NCBI GenBank assembly: GCA_921293015.1
Contig: OV121092.1
Location: 29,767,764-29,831,763 of the forward strand
Length of the DNA stretch: 64,000 nucleotides
Reading direction: 5' to 3'
Source of the DNA: Phorcus lineatus
Taxonomy: Eukaryota > Mollusca > Gastropoda > Trochida > Trochidae
The notes beneath the pieces are model-generated. The model made no database searches and was not told the DNA's origin. It worked only from the letters and a program-made list of their open reading frames with translations. How positions within the stretch are numbered: the first letter of the stretch is position 1; the number at the start of each line of letters is the position of its first letter. This document shows, piece after piece, positions 46,286 through 56,688 of this stretch. Position numbers and translations under genes: made by a program.

Positions 46286-48239
46286 ATTTTCCTCGAGTAA
46301 AGGGGAGCAACCTTAACAATAAAAAAGGCGAAGAATGTATATCGACACCATCAGATCAACAGCAAATATGCAAATGTGCTACGTGGCATGAAATATTTAC
46401 GCACATTGGCAAGTAGATACACAGGTTAACAAAACAAGAGGGTTTAACAACTGAAAAGACAATATTGTTTTGACATACATGTATTCCGTACGTTGTTATG
46501 TTAGACATATGTTCTTTTTAACATGATTCAGTGGAAAATGAGTTCCAAATTACTCATCCCTGAATGTTTCAAACTCCCACCAAGAGACTGTGCTTGAGGT
46601 TTTCTATTGTTGTAATTCCACTGCACGGTATGGTCGTTTATCACTACATTAAGCCAAGGGCATAAAAATAGAAAAAAATACCTTAATGACGTCTTGTTTA
46701 ATACCAATTTTATCAAGCGAGTGAGGTATTTAAGGATAAAAGCAATTTAGATAGCGATACGTTTCACGAGATTCTTGAAAACTCTTATTTAACGGGGCTG
46801 GGTGTTGTATTACTCAATGTATTATATCATAAAACATTGCAGGAAAATCGCTTCTATGACCATTGCTAACATTGTGACATAAACTTTAAATTTTGACGGT
46901 ACTTTAATCAGTAAGCATGCAAATGTATTACACAATGTGTAAATAAATAGATTTATCAAACAGCAGTATCTTCATAAAGCGGGTGAATTTATTAGCATTA
47001 ATTATTTCATAACAACCAAAAAGGACTTTGAGAAATCATTGGCATAATGTAGATCAATGTTTCGAAGTTAACAGTAACAGGAACAGTATTCCAGATCTCT
47101 TCTGTAAATTCTATGATATATAATTTTGTATAAGACTACTAAGAGCAATCAATATGTAATATACATGTACAGATCTAAAGGGAAAGAATAGATAATTGTT
47201 GATATAGCAAAGGTCTGTTAGAGCGTCTCCATATGTCTTCTTTCAAACAATAACCTGTATATATACACAAAGGATGCGTACTTTACTGACCTTGCGTACT
47301 TGCCATATCTGATTTAATACAGAAGCTGTTCATTTCTTTTTACAGTGTGAACAGGAATACGGATCCTGCTAGTGTGACAGGGACATGAAAGCTGAAACGT
47401 CAAGGATTGTGAAGATAATAAATTACATAAGTTTTAGTCATATTACTATAGTGTTCACCCAACCATGACAACACCCGTCATGATTGGCTTATTAAAATAC
47501 GCACGCTTTTTCTATGTATGAGCACTGCGCACCCTGACACGTCGCACAGTCACCAGACAAGACGGACGTATTTCAAAGATTTCAAAGATAATTTATCATA
47601 TCAGAAATTGTAGTCGCATCGTCTGCTATGGCAGCCAGGTCGGTACACGGGCCTCTGTGCCACACATAGGTTTTTTTTATTGTGTACCTCAACCCTGCAT
47701 TCACATCGTGTTGTCTTTGTGACCCTGCTACACTAGCTTCGAGTTTGATTCTGTAATGTGAATACAATCGTGATAGACTTGCCTTTGTTTAGTAAGTTTT
47801 ATGTGAATCCAATTCATGAACTAAAATAAACAAGAAACAAACATTCAGATCAAATATTGTAGACAGGATAACCAGACACTGTCTGCAGTGATTTACGTAG
47901 AATAATTTGTTTGTTCTTGAATATTATTATGTTACCTCTGACATAATACTTTGACGTAAAAGAGGTGAAATGAACATGGTATGTCAAGACATGACAGATA
48001 TTCTATTAACATTGTGATGTAATTTCATATGAGAAGGTCGCTTCAATGACAAGTTATCAGACATTCTTTCTTTGACGTTTAACAGTAAACGTTTTACCTC
48101 TAAATAGTGGCAGCCAATTGTTGTTGAAATTACATCATACACATGTTTATGGCTGAAGTAGTTGCTTTGATAGATGTTCATTTTCATTTATGATGCAAGT
48201 TTGACAAGCTATTTTCATCATATTATTAGATAATAGATA

Positions 48240-48440
48240 TTATTACTCGCCCGTGTAAGATACTGCAGTGTAATATTTATACTGCGACATTAAACTACTG
48301 TAATACCGCTGCACGTATGACGTCATAGTAATGTGTGGCTGTGACGTGACACTGTTAGCACCGCCGTCACAATGGCGGCCAAATCGCGGAAATGTTTCTG
48401 TACACTTTCGGCAAACATGCTTGATTACTGAGGTCAAGCA
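48240..48440. promoter_or_regulatory. GC-richer block with CRE and ATGGCGGC motifs
   Basis: Just past the end of copy 2, about 200 bp is GC-richer than its surroundings. It contains TATGACGTCATA (a consensus CRE palindrome), GTGACGTGACAC and CACAATGGCGGCCAAATCGCGG; ATGGCGGC is the core bound by YY1-type factors in promoters. No transcript or first exon is recognisable next to it, so promoter identity is only a suggestion; a decayed transposon end is equally possible. Confidence 0.25.
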
Positions 48441-48489
48441 TCCTCTATATCTGACTTAAGGTGCTTAAAACTCAAAGCCAGATTTTCTT

Positions 48490-50200
48490 TAATTTCTTTG
48501 GCATCAAAGACAATTGAATATATGGCTATCTTTCCAAAGTAACCGATTTAATTCATACATGGTCATCCCAACCGTCTGATATTGACAGGGTCAAGTTAAT
48601 TCTATAGATGAAGATTGAGCGTGGATTTCAATACCAGCAATGTCACGTCTTTCGTTTTTAAGCTCAGTTTAAATACACAAAGGCACTAAACATTCGTGAT
48701 TCATTATTTATAATTAACCTCACTCGAACGGTAAACACTGTGCGAACCTAGCGAAAACATAATTTGCCAACCAGCCATGGTAATGTTATATGCAACAATT
48801 GTTTCAATTTTACCACAATTTCATTTGATATATTGTGTCATTAACTAAATTGCAAATCACTTTTAAGATTAAAAAGACCTACGCAATAAAATAAAACATA
48901 TGACACCAAAAATTACCTTCCATTAGTCATAAATGTTCGGTTGTGTATAGTGTAGGAATGTTTAAAAACAGATAATGAAACTAGATAGAAACAAAGCAAA
49001 GGATATTACAGTTCCTTCAAGACTTTTAAATCATTTACAACTGAAAGCTGTAAAAAAGAGAATACTTTCAAGGTGACTATAATGTTTTCATTAATGCTTA
49101 ATTAAAGATAACATAAATGAACATAAAAAAGATTATATGTCCAAAGAAGAAATAATAAGTAATGTTTTATTGGCTCATAACTTCACTACTCGGGAACTAA
49201 TACAGAGAGGATGATAATTGCCCGAAATGGGTCCGTTGATGCTAAATAAAATAAAGATCACGCTGGCTCCGATTCTTTTATATGAATTACCATTGCAATG
49301 AATCGTTATTTATGTTCCACGTTTTACTTGTGAAGTTGAATCCGATCCATTGAGCTAAAAGGAACAAGAACAGAAACATACAAATGAGTTACTCTTGAAG
49401 AGAAGCTTAGCATTGTTCTTTAAGACTTATGTAGACAAATGTGTCTGATCTTCAAAAATGTCATGTCATCTATGATGTAATCTGGTAATATGAACATGGT
49501 ATATGTCAGGACATGACAGATATACCATTGACCTTTTTATGTAATTACATAATAGCAAGCATCGATAGCAAGGTATCAGACATTGTTTCATGGTGCCAAA
49601 CAGTTTGACCTTTAAATAAGATCACATGTTCTTTTTTATATTTATAAACTTAGCATTGACAAAATACAGTACTTCTGTCAAGGCATCTGTTCCTTGTGAT
49701 TACGGAAATTTAATATAGAATTAAGTGTAATAAAGTATTGTCAATTACAATAAATATTCATAAGGTTTTAGTTTTAGTTTTAATATTCTATAGCTGTTGT
49801 ACTAATAAGTTATTATTGACTGATCATGATAAGATTCTTATCAAAAGTGTCTGAACACAAACTGGAACCCTTTTAACTTCATATATACTTCTAAATCAAA
49901 TATTTGGTTTCTATTTCTGTGAGTGTAATATCAGTCATTGCACACAAATACATTGGAGGGAAACACTTATTAAACTGCGGATAAACAATAAAACTACAAT
50001 CTTATTATGAGACTTGCGGATGTTCCTAACAGTTGCTTCTCATACACATAATGTTCATCTGATATCTCTTTTTAGAAAAAAACCTTGGTGCGTCTGTTCT
50101 TCAGCACAAGTCTACAAATGTGTTGTGATATGTGGGCCAATTTGAACAACAACATGGCAGGAGTAGTATCTCCTTCATAACTTGATGGCAGCGGGAACAC
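48490..50200 (+). repeat. Older, diverged relative of the duplicated segment
   Basis: The stretch aligns patchily in direct orientation with about 17,690-19,270 (and 43,670-45,230). Examples: GGTCATCCCAACCGTCTGATATTGACAG against a similar GGTCATCATAATCATCTGATGTTGATAG; TATAATGTTTTCATTAATGC against TATAATGTTTTCATTTATGC; GAAGAGAAGCTTAGCATT against GAAGAGAAGTTTAACATT. Divergence is far larger than between copies 1 and 2. A piece at 49,480-49,620 instead resembles 22,350-22,500, so the order is rearranged. Confidence 0.5.
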
Positions 50201-52430
50201 GTGTGAAAGAAGCAAGATATGATTGTTCAACAAATGAATTTAACATCCAACACTATGTTCCACAAGAGATATTGCTTGTGGAAGATAAAGCGATATCAGT
50301 GATATCTCCTAGGAGATATCGTTTTGACAGTACATTTTGAACAATGCCCTATTACAGTCAATTCATGACATCACAATTTTTTTACATCATCAAGTAATTA
50401 CATCACAATGCTACCACGTCATAATCATGATGACGTCACAATGCTATGACATCACTCCACTGAGAGTCTTAGAGTAGTGCAATGTTCAGAAATACACATT
50501 TTTCACGGAATCGAAATGAAAAATGAGTTTGGATGATAAATAAAATATCACCCTCGTGTCTTCTGATATCAAATATGAATCTTCAAACCTCGTATATTTG
50601 TAACTTTTATCAACTCGTGTTGATATATTTGGTATCAGAAAACACTTGGGTGAGATTCTCTATATACCTGTCATAATGATTAGAAAAAGACCATGAAAGG
50701 AAACGTTAGTCTTGTATGCAAAGGATTGAATCAATTCTAATTCATTAACTTCTCTCTTGTACTGTACTTATTCGCACATTCTAAAACATAGGGGGACTTT
50801 TGACATTGAAATGTATCCTTGTTGTTTGACCAGTCTGCACTGATACCGTCTTTGGGAGTGTGCTAGTGACCAGCATTATGCAAAAATGTTGTCAAAATAA
50901 TGACTTTAGATTTAAAAAAATAATCCTATATCACGATCATGGTAAATTTAGTGATAATGATTAAGCTTTCCTAATGTTTCGGCTACTACGTTTTTTACAC
51001 TTTGAAAACTCTTTCTTATTATTTGTATTTTTTAATTAATAATTATAAGATTTGCCACAGGTCCTGTTCGGTCCACTCCTCCCCATCGATATATTAAAGA
51101 TGAAAAGTAAAGTTGTGCATTCAAGATTTTGATTTTCTATCTAGACATTTGAAGCAACTTTTCTTGTTGATAACGTATATGTCAATGATACGTAATGTCG
51201 TTGTGCTGTTCTGAGCTAACAATATATTAGCCTTTGCAATGGACATTCAATTAATGACAACTTTGCTTAAACCAGTAGTGATACTAATTATCGTGGCTGT
51301 GTATGTGTTCAGTATTGCTAAACACTAGCATTTTGCAGTGTATGTATCAACGTTTAAAAAACATAAACCTGAATGATGTTGATGGGTTCTTATCTTACCT
51401 ATCTAGAATACTTGTGTTTGATTGGCTGACGGTTGATATATTGTTCAAACATGTACCTCCTGACTTTCATACAAAGACCTATTACATTGGTGAGAGACAT
51501 TTAATCATGAGATTTTTTGCTGATAGGTTGTACATGTTAGTAACAAAATTGCTAACAATCAGAGTGTTACATAGTAAATTCAATGGTGTTTATGATTAAT
51601 AAAAACTTGCCCTATTCCTGACATAAATGAATTTTTTGTATAGTTATTATCAATATTGATTAAAATTCGAATTAAGCCTTTAAATATGATATTAGTGAAA
51701 AAATACATTGCTGCATTTATATTCACCTTCAAATATGTTATGATTTCCCAAAGTGTTTATTAAGACGCAGAAAGTATTGAGTTTTCAGTACAGCTTAAAC
51801 ATTTTCCAGGCCGAGGTGGTCGTCAGAGAACAGAGTGTTTAAAGGGCATGTGAAGGCTTTGAAGACAGTAGTTAATGATTTGTCTCTCTTAAGCTTCTGT
51901 GTGTAAGTGTTCTGTGTTCATGTTTTCCTAATGGCAATGGAACTGACAGAGTAAGTACTGTCTGGAATTACAACAAAAGCCCTGTTCTGTTTACAAAGTT
52001 TAAATTAACATTAAGAAACTCTGAGCTGGTTGGATTTTCAAAATAGAAAAGGTTCTTACTGCATTTACAATGGATTTTCACCCTCATCATAACAGTATGC
52101 ATGCAATATTCTTATGAATAAAATAATCATCATATCCTTGTGTTTAGCTCACAAGGGGAAAAAGGTCACTTTTGAAATCTGAAGTCTTGAATATAGACCA
52201 CTAAAAACATTATGATTTAACTGATTGATATGGCGACCATGTGACCCTAATTAGGACCACTAACTAACTAAATCCTATATATCCTTTTTCTTACGAAGCA
52301 ACGGGCCCTGAAGTCGTAAGTATCACAGTAAATACATACTAGTTTAATTATGAAAATCTAGATGTATTGGTTTGTTGATGTTGTTCTCAGTGAGGAGACA
52401 TTTACCAGTATGATAAAATAATCTTATTTC
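50200..52430. other. Mostly non-coding stretch
   Basis: No gene recognised. It contains a perfect 20-bp palindrome near 50,300 (GATATCTCCT and its complement), a hairpin at 50,252-50,280 (TTCCACAAG/CTTGTGGAA) and several TGACATCA/TGACGTCA words at 50,366-50,455. Around 51,790-51,990 there is weak similarity to 54,800-54,900 (TTCTGTGTTCATGTTT). Confidence 0.5.
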
Positions 52431-53425
52431 ATTATTCTATTAATGTTATCCTCTGACGCAGATGAGACGATTAGAATATTGTACTTATCAAGCCATGACA
52501 GATGTTTTATTTTCTTTATGATGTTATCCCATTTTAGATCGTTGCTTTAGGTGTAATATATCAATCATTGTTCCATGACGTCCAACATTTTCACTGTAAC
52601 TTTTGAGCAATTACTGCATCTTTTAGTTACTTCTGCTCACTTAAGATAGCATGTTCTGGCTATCACTGGTTCACAATCTATTGTAATGTAAAAGCTCATA
52701 ACTGTGAAGAAAGCTGTTTCAAAAGTGTGCGGACAATAAGTCACAATGAGGAGAGTGTAGAGATAAGAATAAAAATTGCCTAACTACATGATATAGAACC
52801 AATTGAAGCCATTTTAGATTTATAAATAATATATTTTTAAGGATATAGAATAAAGCATTGTTCTTCATTTCACACATTTTAATTCATATCAATTTTCAGG
52901 TATCACTATTAATGTTATTCTAAAACTCTTTTAAAAACAATAGTCAGGATCTGGATTGTTCCATTAGTTCAGTCAAGTGATACTTAACACACAACAGTAA
53001 AATGCTAGACATACAATTAATGAGGATACAAGTTGTCTTCTATGATGAATTGTAGATTAAATAAATGTTCTATGCTAGTTATGAAATCTGTGAGAGTTCA
53101 TACCAGACAATACATGATTATTCGATTCTTTGTTTTCATTTGTTTATTTCAAACCAAGAAATTGTAAGCTTCGCATTAAAGTTTTTAAGGTTGAAGCAGT
53201 TGCACCAATTAAACTTACTGACTGAGGGCCTAATTTTCATGAATAGACAGCTTTATCTGCTTGACAAATGCCGTGTCAGCATCACCTTTGTCATCTCAGA
53301 ACACAGTCTCTTTGGTGCCAATTAGCACTACGCCAGGTAGACACAACAACTTGTCAGCTGTGGCACAAATGATTTCGAACCATCATAAGTAGATAAAAAT
53401 ACAGTGTGTGTGAAGTATGTTATAT

Positions 53426-53427
<2 letters not shown>

Positions 53428-53507
<80 letters not shown>
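53428..53507. repeat. (AT)n microsatellite, about 40 units
   Basis: Uninterrupted alternating AT. The preceding GTGAAGTATGTTATATT matches the terminal region of the large palindrome at 56,574, implying that the tract abuts an element end. Confidence 0.95.
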
Positions 53508-53512
<5 letters not shown>

Positions 53513-53539
53513 GTTCATGCAGTTCCACCTCTCAAGTCT

Positions 53540-53669
53540 TATATAGAAAAACACATTTGTTGAAGAAAACCAAGAGGATTTATTCACAAGTACTTTCGAC
53601 CATAAGGTCTCATCAGGTGTACTTGTACTTGTGAATAAATCCTCTTGGTTTTCTTCAACAAATGTGTTT

Positions 53670-53678
<9 letters not shown>
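53540..53678. mobile_element. Palindromic element with a hammerhead core in its loop
   Basis: Arms 53,540-53,593 and 53,625-53,678 are perfect reverse complements (54 bp) around a 31-nt loop. (AT)n lies close to the left and directly to the right. The loop holds a hammerhead catalytic core on the minus strand. It belongs with the 55,999-56,630 palindrome by architecture: element arms, core at the centre, TA-rich borders. Confidence 0.75.
53594..53616 (-). ncRNA. Hammerhead ribozyme core (partial)
   Basis: On the minus strand: CTGATGA, stem II GACC-TTAT-GGTC, then GAAA, which are the invariant parts of a hammerhead. After GAAA comes GTACTTG, so stem III would be AGT/ACT with no loop, which is poor intramolecularly; cleavage competence of this copy is doubtful. 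Stem I would be supplied by the palindrome arms. Confidence 0.55.
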
Positions 53679-53711
<33 letters not shown>

Positions 53712-53712
<1 letters not shown>

Positions 53713-53826
53713 TAAAAAGGTGAAAGGTCGCACGTGAAGTAAGTGTTTGTTTGAAAAAATGAAATACTTCAGTCGTCTGAAGTATTTCATTTTTTCAAAT
53801 ATGTATATATATATATATATATATAA
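53712..53826. mobile_element. Third small palindromic fragment between (TA)n tracts
   Basis: TTTGAAAAAATGAAATACTT plus CAG is followed, after TCGT, by its exact reverse complement. The side sequence (AAAGGTCGCACGTGAAGTAAG) resembles the outer part of the 56-kb palindrome (CAAGGTCACATATAG...ACTTCACATAGTCG). The ribozyme core is missing, so it looks like an end fragment. Confidence 0.55.
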
Positions 53827-55972
53827 TATAAACACACTTTTATGTCATTGTTACTCATAATGGCATATACTTTATGTTACTATAGAATTTGGTAGATTAA
53901 AACTGCACTTCAACTATTCTTCGCAATCACCATAAGTATCTTGGCACACCTACTTGTGATGAAAGAAAGATTGTTACATATAATTTTGGTTTACCTCTGA
54001 CCCTTCACAGAGTTCAAGCAGGAGGAATAGTTTTCTCAATTGTTGGTGACCATCATATCTACCGGCTTATTCTGAGTTGGCAGGATGTTTGTCACAGCTA
54101 CTGACAGATACAGCCATCGTGTCTTTCAAATAACTGAATTAGCTGTCTTTAACACAAGTGCTTCAAATGTGTTGTGATGTGTGTGATCAATAGGAACAAC
54201 ATCATGCAGTAATTATATATTTCCCACATATAAGTTGTCAGTTAACACGAATAAATTTTATCAAAATGTCAGTCTAAAATCCTTTAACAAAATGAATATG
54301 TGTATTCATAGAAGAATGAATGGTAAAGAGACCAAATGGGGTTATAAATGATTATTTGGTTTATGATCCTTAAATGTCTAATGTAGTAAATGAGTACCTG
54401 AAAGTATTTGAGTGTTAAGATATGTCTATTATTAATCAAGGTATATATATATTAAATCAAGTGTTTTCAGAAGTCAAAATTGTCATTGTAGAACTAAAAT
54501 ATTTCACAATTCTGATTTGAGTACCTGACAGTACATGATAAGGCGTGTACGTGACAGCTGAGAAGTAGACAGAGACGAAGTGTCTCTGCTACAGGAGTAT
54601 TCTGCATTCAATGACAGTGAACTCGCACGAAACAGAACAGGAAATTTTCCTCTTTCTGAATTTCTTAACAATATGTAACTCGGAAATTTGTTTAGAACCC
54701 TTGAACGATCAAAAGGCCAATTTACTACCAGATAAAAGATAAATGTATACCTAATTAAACAGGTTAGTCAAAGCACAGTTCGAAATTTGTTTAAAGAAAT
54801 ACATTGTCTGCTAGATGCGTATTCTGTGTTCATGTTTAATCTATGAAAATTAAGCTGACAGATCAACTAAAAGATAATAAAGTTATGAAACTCTGAACTT
54901 TGTTTAGAAATCTTGAGAGGTCAAAAGGTCAAATGTTTCTTAATATTTGAAAAGCGACTGATTTGATATCTAGCTGCTTCTTAAATGATGGGTAATACTT
55001 TCCATTTCTGAGAATGACAGAAAGTTAAATTCATAAGTAAAATTTCAAAGTAATTTATTGCATGCTTAATTCTACAATCAATATTGTAATATGTATATGT
55101 AAAAGCAAAGATTTATACAATTAATGAACATATATTTTGGTTATAACTATAGGAAATGCTACATTTAGAACTTAAAATGGAGCATCAAATGTTGTAAGAT
55201 CTAAAAGTGGAAAGTCATCAAAAACGTTGGTGGGAAAAAAGGAATTACCAAAACAAATCAATAAACTTAGCCAACTCAAATCTCATGTCACTATCTATCA
55301 CTCCAGATGCTAAATTAATGTTCAAGTTACACCAAATTTCATGGCATGATACAGGGATAGAATGGTTATATAGTATTTTTTATAGCAAGTTTTCCTTTGT
55401 TCGTTCGTTGTTTGTTCTTGACGGTTGCATGGTTGATATTAATTGCTCTTTTGTTCGTGAATCCAGTGTGCGCACTTTTAGATATAATCATCTTTCAAAA
55501 ATGATAGTATGTCTATAAAGCTTCAGTGATATTTCATACAATTCTTCATAAATTTTAGCATATGTTCACCTACGCAAATAACTCTAAAAAGACATGTAAG
55601 GACACATAATTGTAGAATTTAATTAACACAATGTTCAATATTTCTATGTGAATGTAAGATGTGTGTTTGTTATTGTATCAAACAATAACGTAAATATGAT
55701 AGACAAGGTTCATATTTGTTTATTTGCTGTATTGTTTATTACAAGTTATTGGTGCGAAATTATACGTACAGTATTTAATTTTATATTTCTAAGATGGCTA
55801 GAATAATCGAAAAAAAGGACTTTATCAGACAATAAAGATATAATCCTTTTATGAAGTAACAATTGATTGAATGAACGATCTCATCCGCTAATCCCCGCTG
55901 TCTTCATGTGATACTGCGTCAATGAAAACCTTTAATCTCGGTTCTATCGATAATCATCTGTTTCCCTAATAG

Positions 55973-55973
<1 letters not shown>

Positions 55974-56000
<27 letters not shown>
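55974..56000. repeat. (TA)n tract, left border of the large palindrome
   Basis: Alternating TA directly abutting the left arm, which begins TGAAAAGTTGAATTGG. Confidence 0.9.
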
Positions 56001-56003
<3 letters not shown>

Positions 56004-56067
56004 AGTTGAATTGGTTCAAACGCAAGGTCACATATAGATTAAATATAACATACTTCACATAGTCGTT

Positions 56068-56140
56068 TGAAGAATCATTTTAATCCGATACTAGTATTTC
56101 GTCAATAGTATTGACTCATCAGGGATGAAACGATATGATC
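56068..56140 (-). ncRNA. Type I hammerhead ribozyme (left arm)
   Basis: On the minus strand: stem I strand ATCGTTTCATCC, core CTGATGA (56,122-56,116), stem II GTCAA-TACTA-TTGAC, GAAA (56,100-56,097), stem III ATAC-TA-GTAT, then C17 at 56,087, with cleavage predicted before GGATTAAAATGAT. That last strand re-pairs with stem I (GGAT/ATCC, then a mismatch and bulge, then further pairs). All invariant core nucleotides are present. The stem III with a 2-nt loop is very short, as in transposon-borne hammerheads thought to act as dimers. Confidence 0.85.
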
Positions 56141-56489
56141 GTTAACATCGCATTACAAGCGTTTTTATAACAAAATATACGCACAATGTACAAGGATATA
56201 TTGTAAATTATGCTAATCAGGTGACATCATGGTTCTTCCTTGTTGGTCTTCTGATTGACACAATCACTCTCTTATGAGTTTACCCCTTGAGCAACATCAC
56301 TCTCTTATGAGTTTACCCCTTGAGCAACATATTGCTCAAGGGGTAAACTCATAAGAGAGTGATTGTGTCAATCAGAAGACCAACAAGGAAGAACCATGAT
56401 GTCACCTGATTAGCATAATTTACAATATATCCTTGTACATTGTGCGTATATTTTGTTATAAAAACGCTTGTAATGCGATGTTAACGATC

Positions 56490-56560
56490 ATATCATTTCA
56501 TCCCTGATGAGAGTCAATACTATTGACGAAATACTAGTATCGGATTAAAATGATTCTTCA
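56490..56560 (+). ncRNA. Type I hammerhead ribozyme (right arm)
   Basis: The mirror copy on the plus strand: CTGATGA (56,504-56,510), GAAA (56,528-56,531), stem III ATAC-TA-GTAT (56,531-56,540), predicted cleavage after C 56,541. It differs from the left copy by an extra GA between the core and stem II (GAGAGTCAA instead of GAGTCAA), which should weaken it. Stem I pairing (ATCATTT-CATCC with GGATTAAAATGAT) is better here than in the left copy. Confidence 0.75.
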
Positions 56561-56624
56561 AACGACTATGTGAAGTATGTTATATTTAATCTATATGTGA
56601 CCTTGCGTTTGAACCAATTCAACT

Positions 56625-56627
<3 letters not shown>

Positions 56628-56687
<60 letters not shown>
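56628..56687. repeat. (AT)n tract, right border of the large palindrome
   Basis: About 60 bp of pure AT following CCAATTCAACTTTTCA, the exact complement of the left border. Longer than the left tract. Confidence 0.95.

Positions 56688-56688
<1 letters not shown>

Larger units (their letters stand above)
25745..48123 (+). repeat. Large direct segmental duplication, copy 2
   Basis: This is the counterpart of 7,333-22,510. The extra length comes from private blocks: MITE 26,235-26,350; about 26,977-27,341; 28,565-29,636; about 29,845-29,905; about 30,757-30,840; about 31,885-31,990; 33,401-35,950; and the LINE with its repeated flank (36,014-41,442). The SINE at 20,194 and the LINE remnant at 13,242 are shared, while the SINE at 7,580 and the Tc1 element are missing. 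Confidence 0.85.
52430..54240 (+). repeat. Further diverged relative of the duplicated segment
   Basis: 52,440-52,600 resembles 22,310-22,500 and 49,480-49,620 (GACATGACAGAT-like block, then a TTATGATGT/ATGTAAT stretch and a TATCA-CATTGTT block). 54,120-54,235 resembles 50,080-50,180 (CAAATGTGTTGTGATGTGTG, then AACAACAT). The (TA)n-flanked palindromes have been inserted between them. Judged by eye at modest identity. Confidence 0.4.
55999..56630. mobile_element. Large palindromic element carrying two hammerhead ribozymes
   Basis: The left arm (55,999-56,327) is the reverse complement of the right arm (56,332-56,630). The arms are near-perfect apart from a 33-bp unit (CACTCTCTTATGAGTTTACC, CCTTGAGCAACAT) duplicated on the left side of the centre, a 2-bp difference in the ribozyme, and point changes. 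(TA)n tracts border both ends. There is no coding capacity. The ribozymes and head-to-head arms match what is known of non-autonomous Penelope-like element LTRs or retrozyme-type elements; assignment to either is inference because no reverse transcriptase is present. Confidence 0.85.

Noticed and set aside
53740..53800. Third hammerhead ribozyme
   Set aside because: The palindrome resembles the flanks of the ribozyme-bearing element, but no CTGATGA or paired GAAA core is present.
53328..53835. Open frames made of Tyr-Ile repeats
   Set aside because: They are direct translations of the (AT)n microsatellites on either strand and carry no other content.
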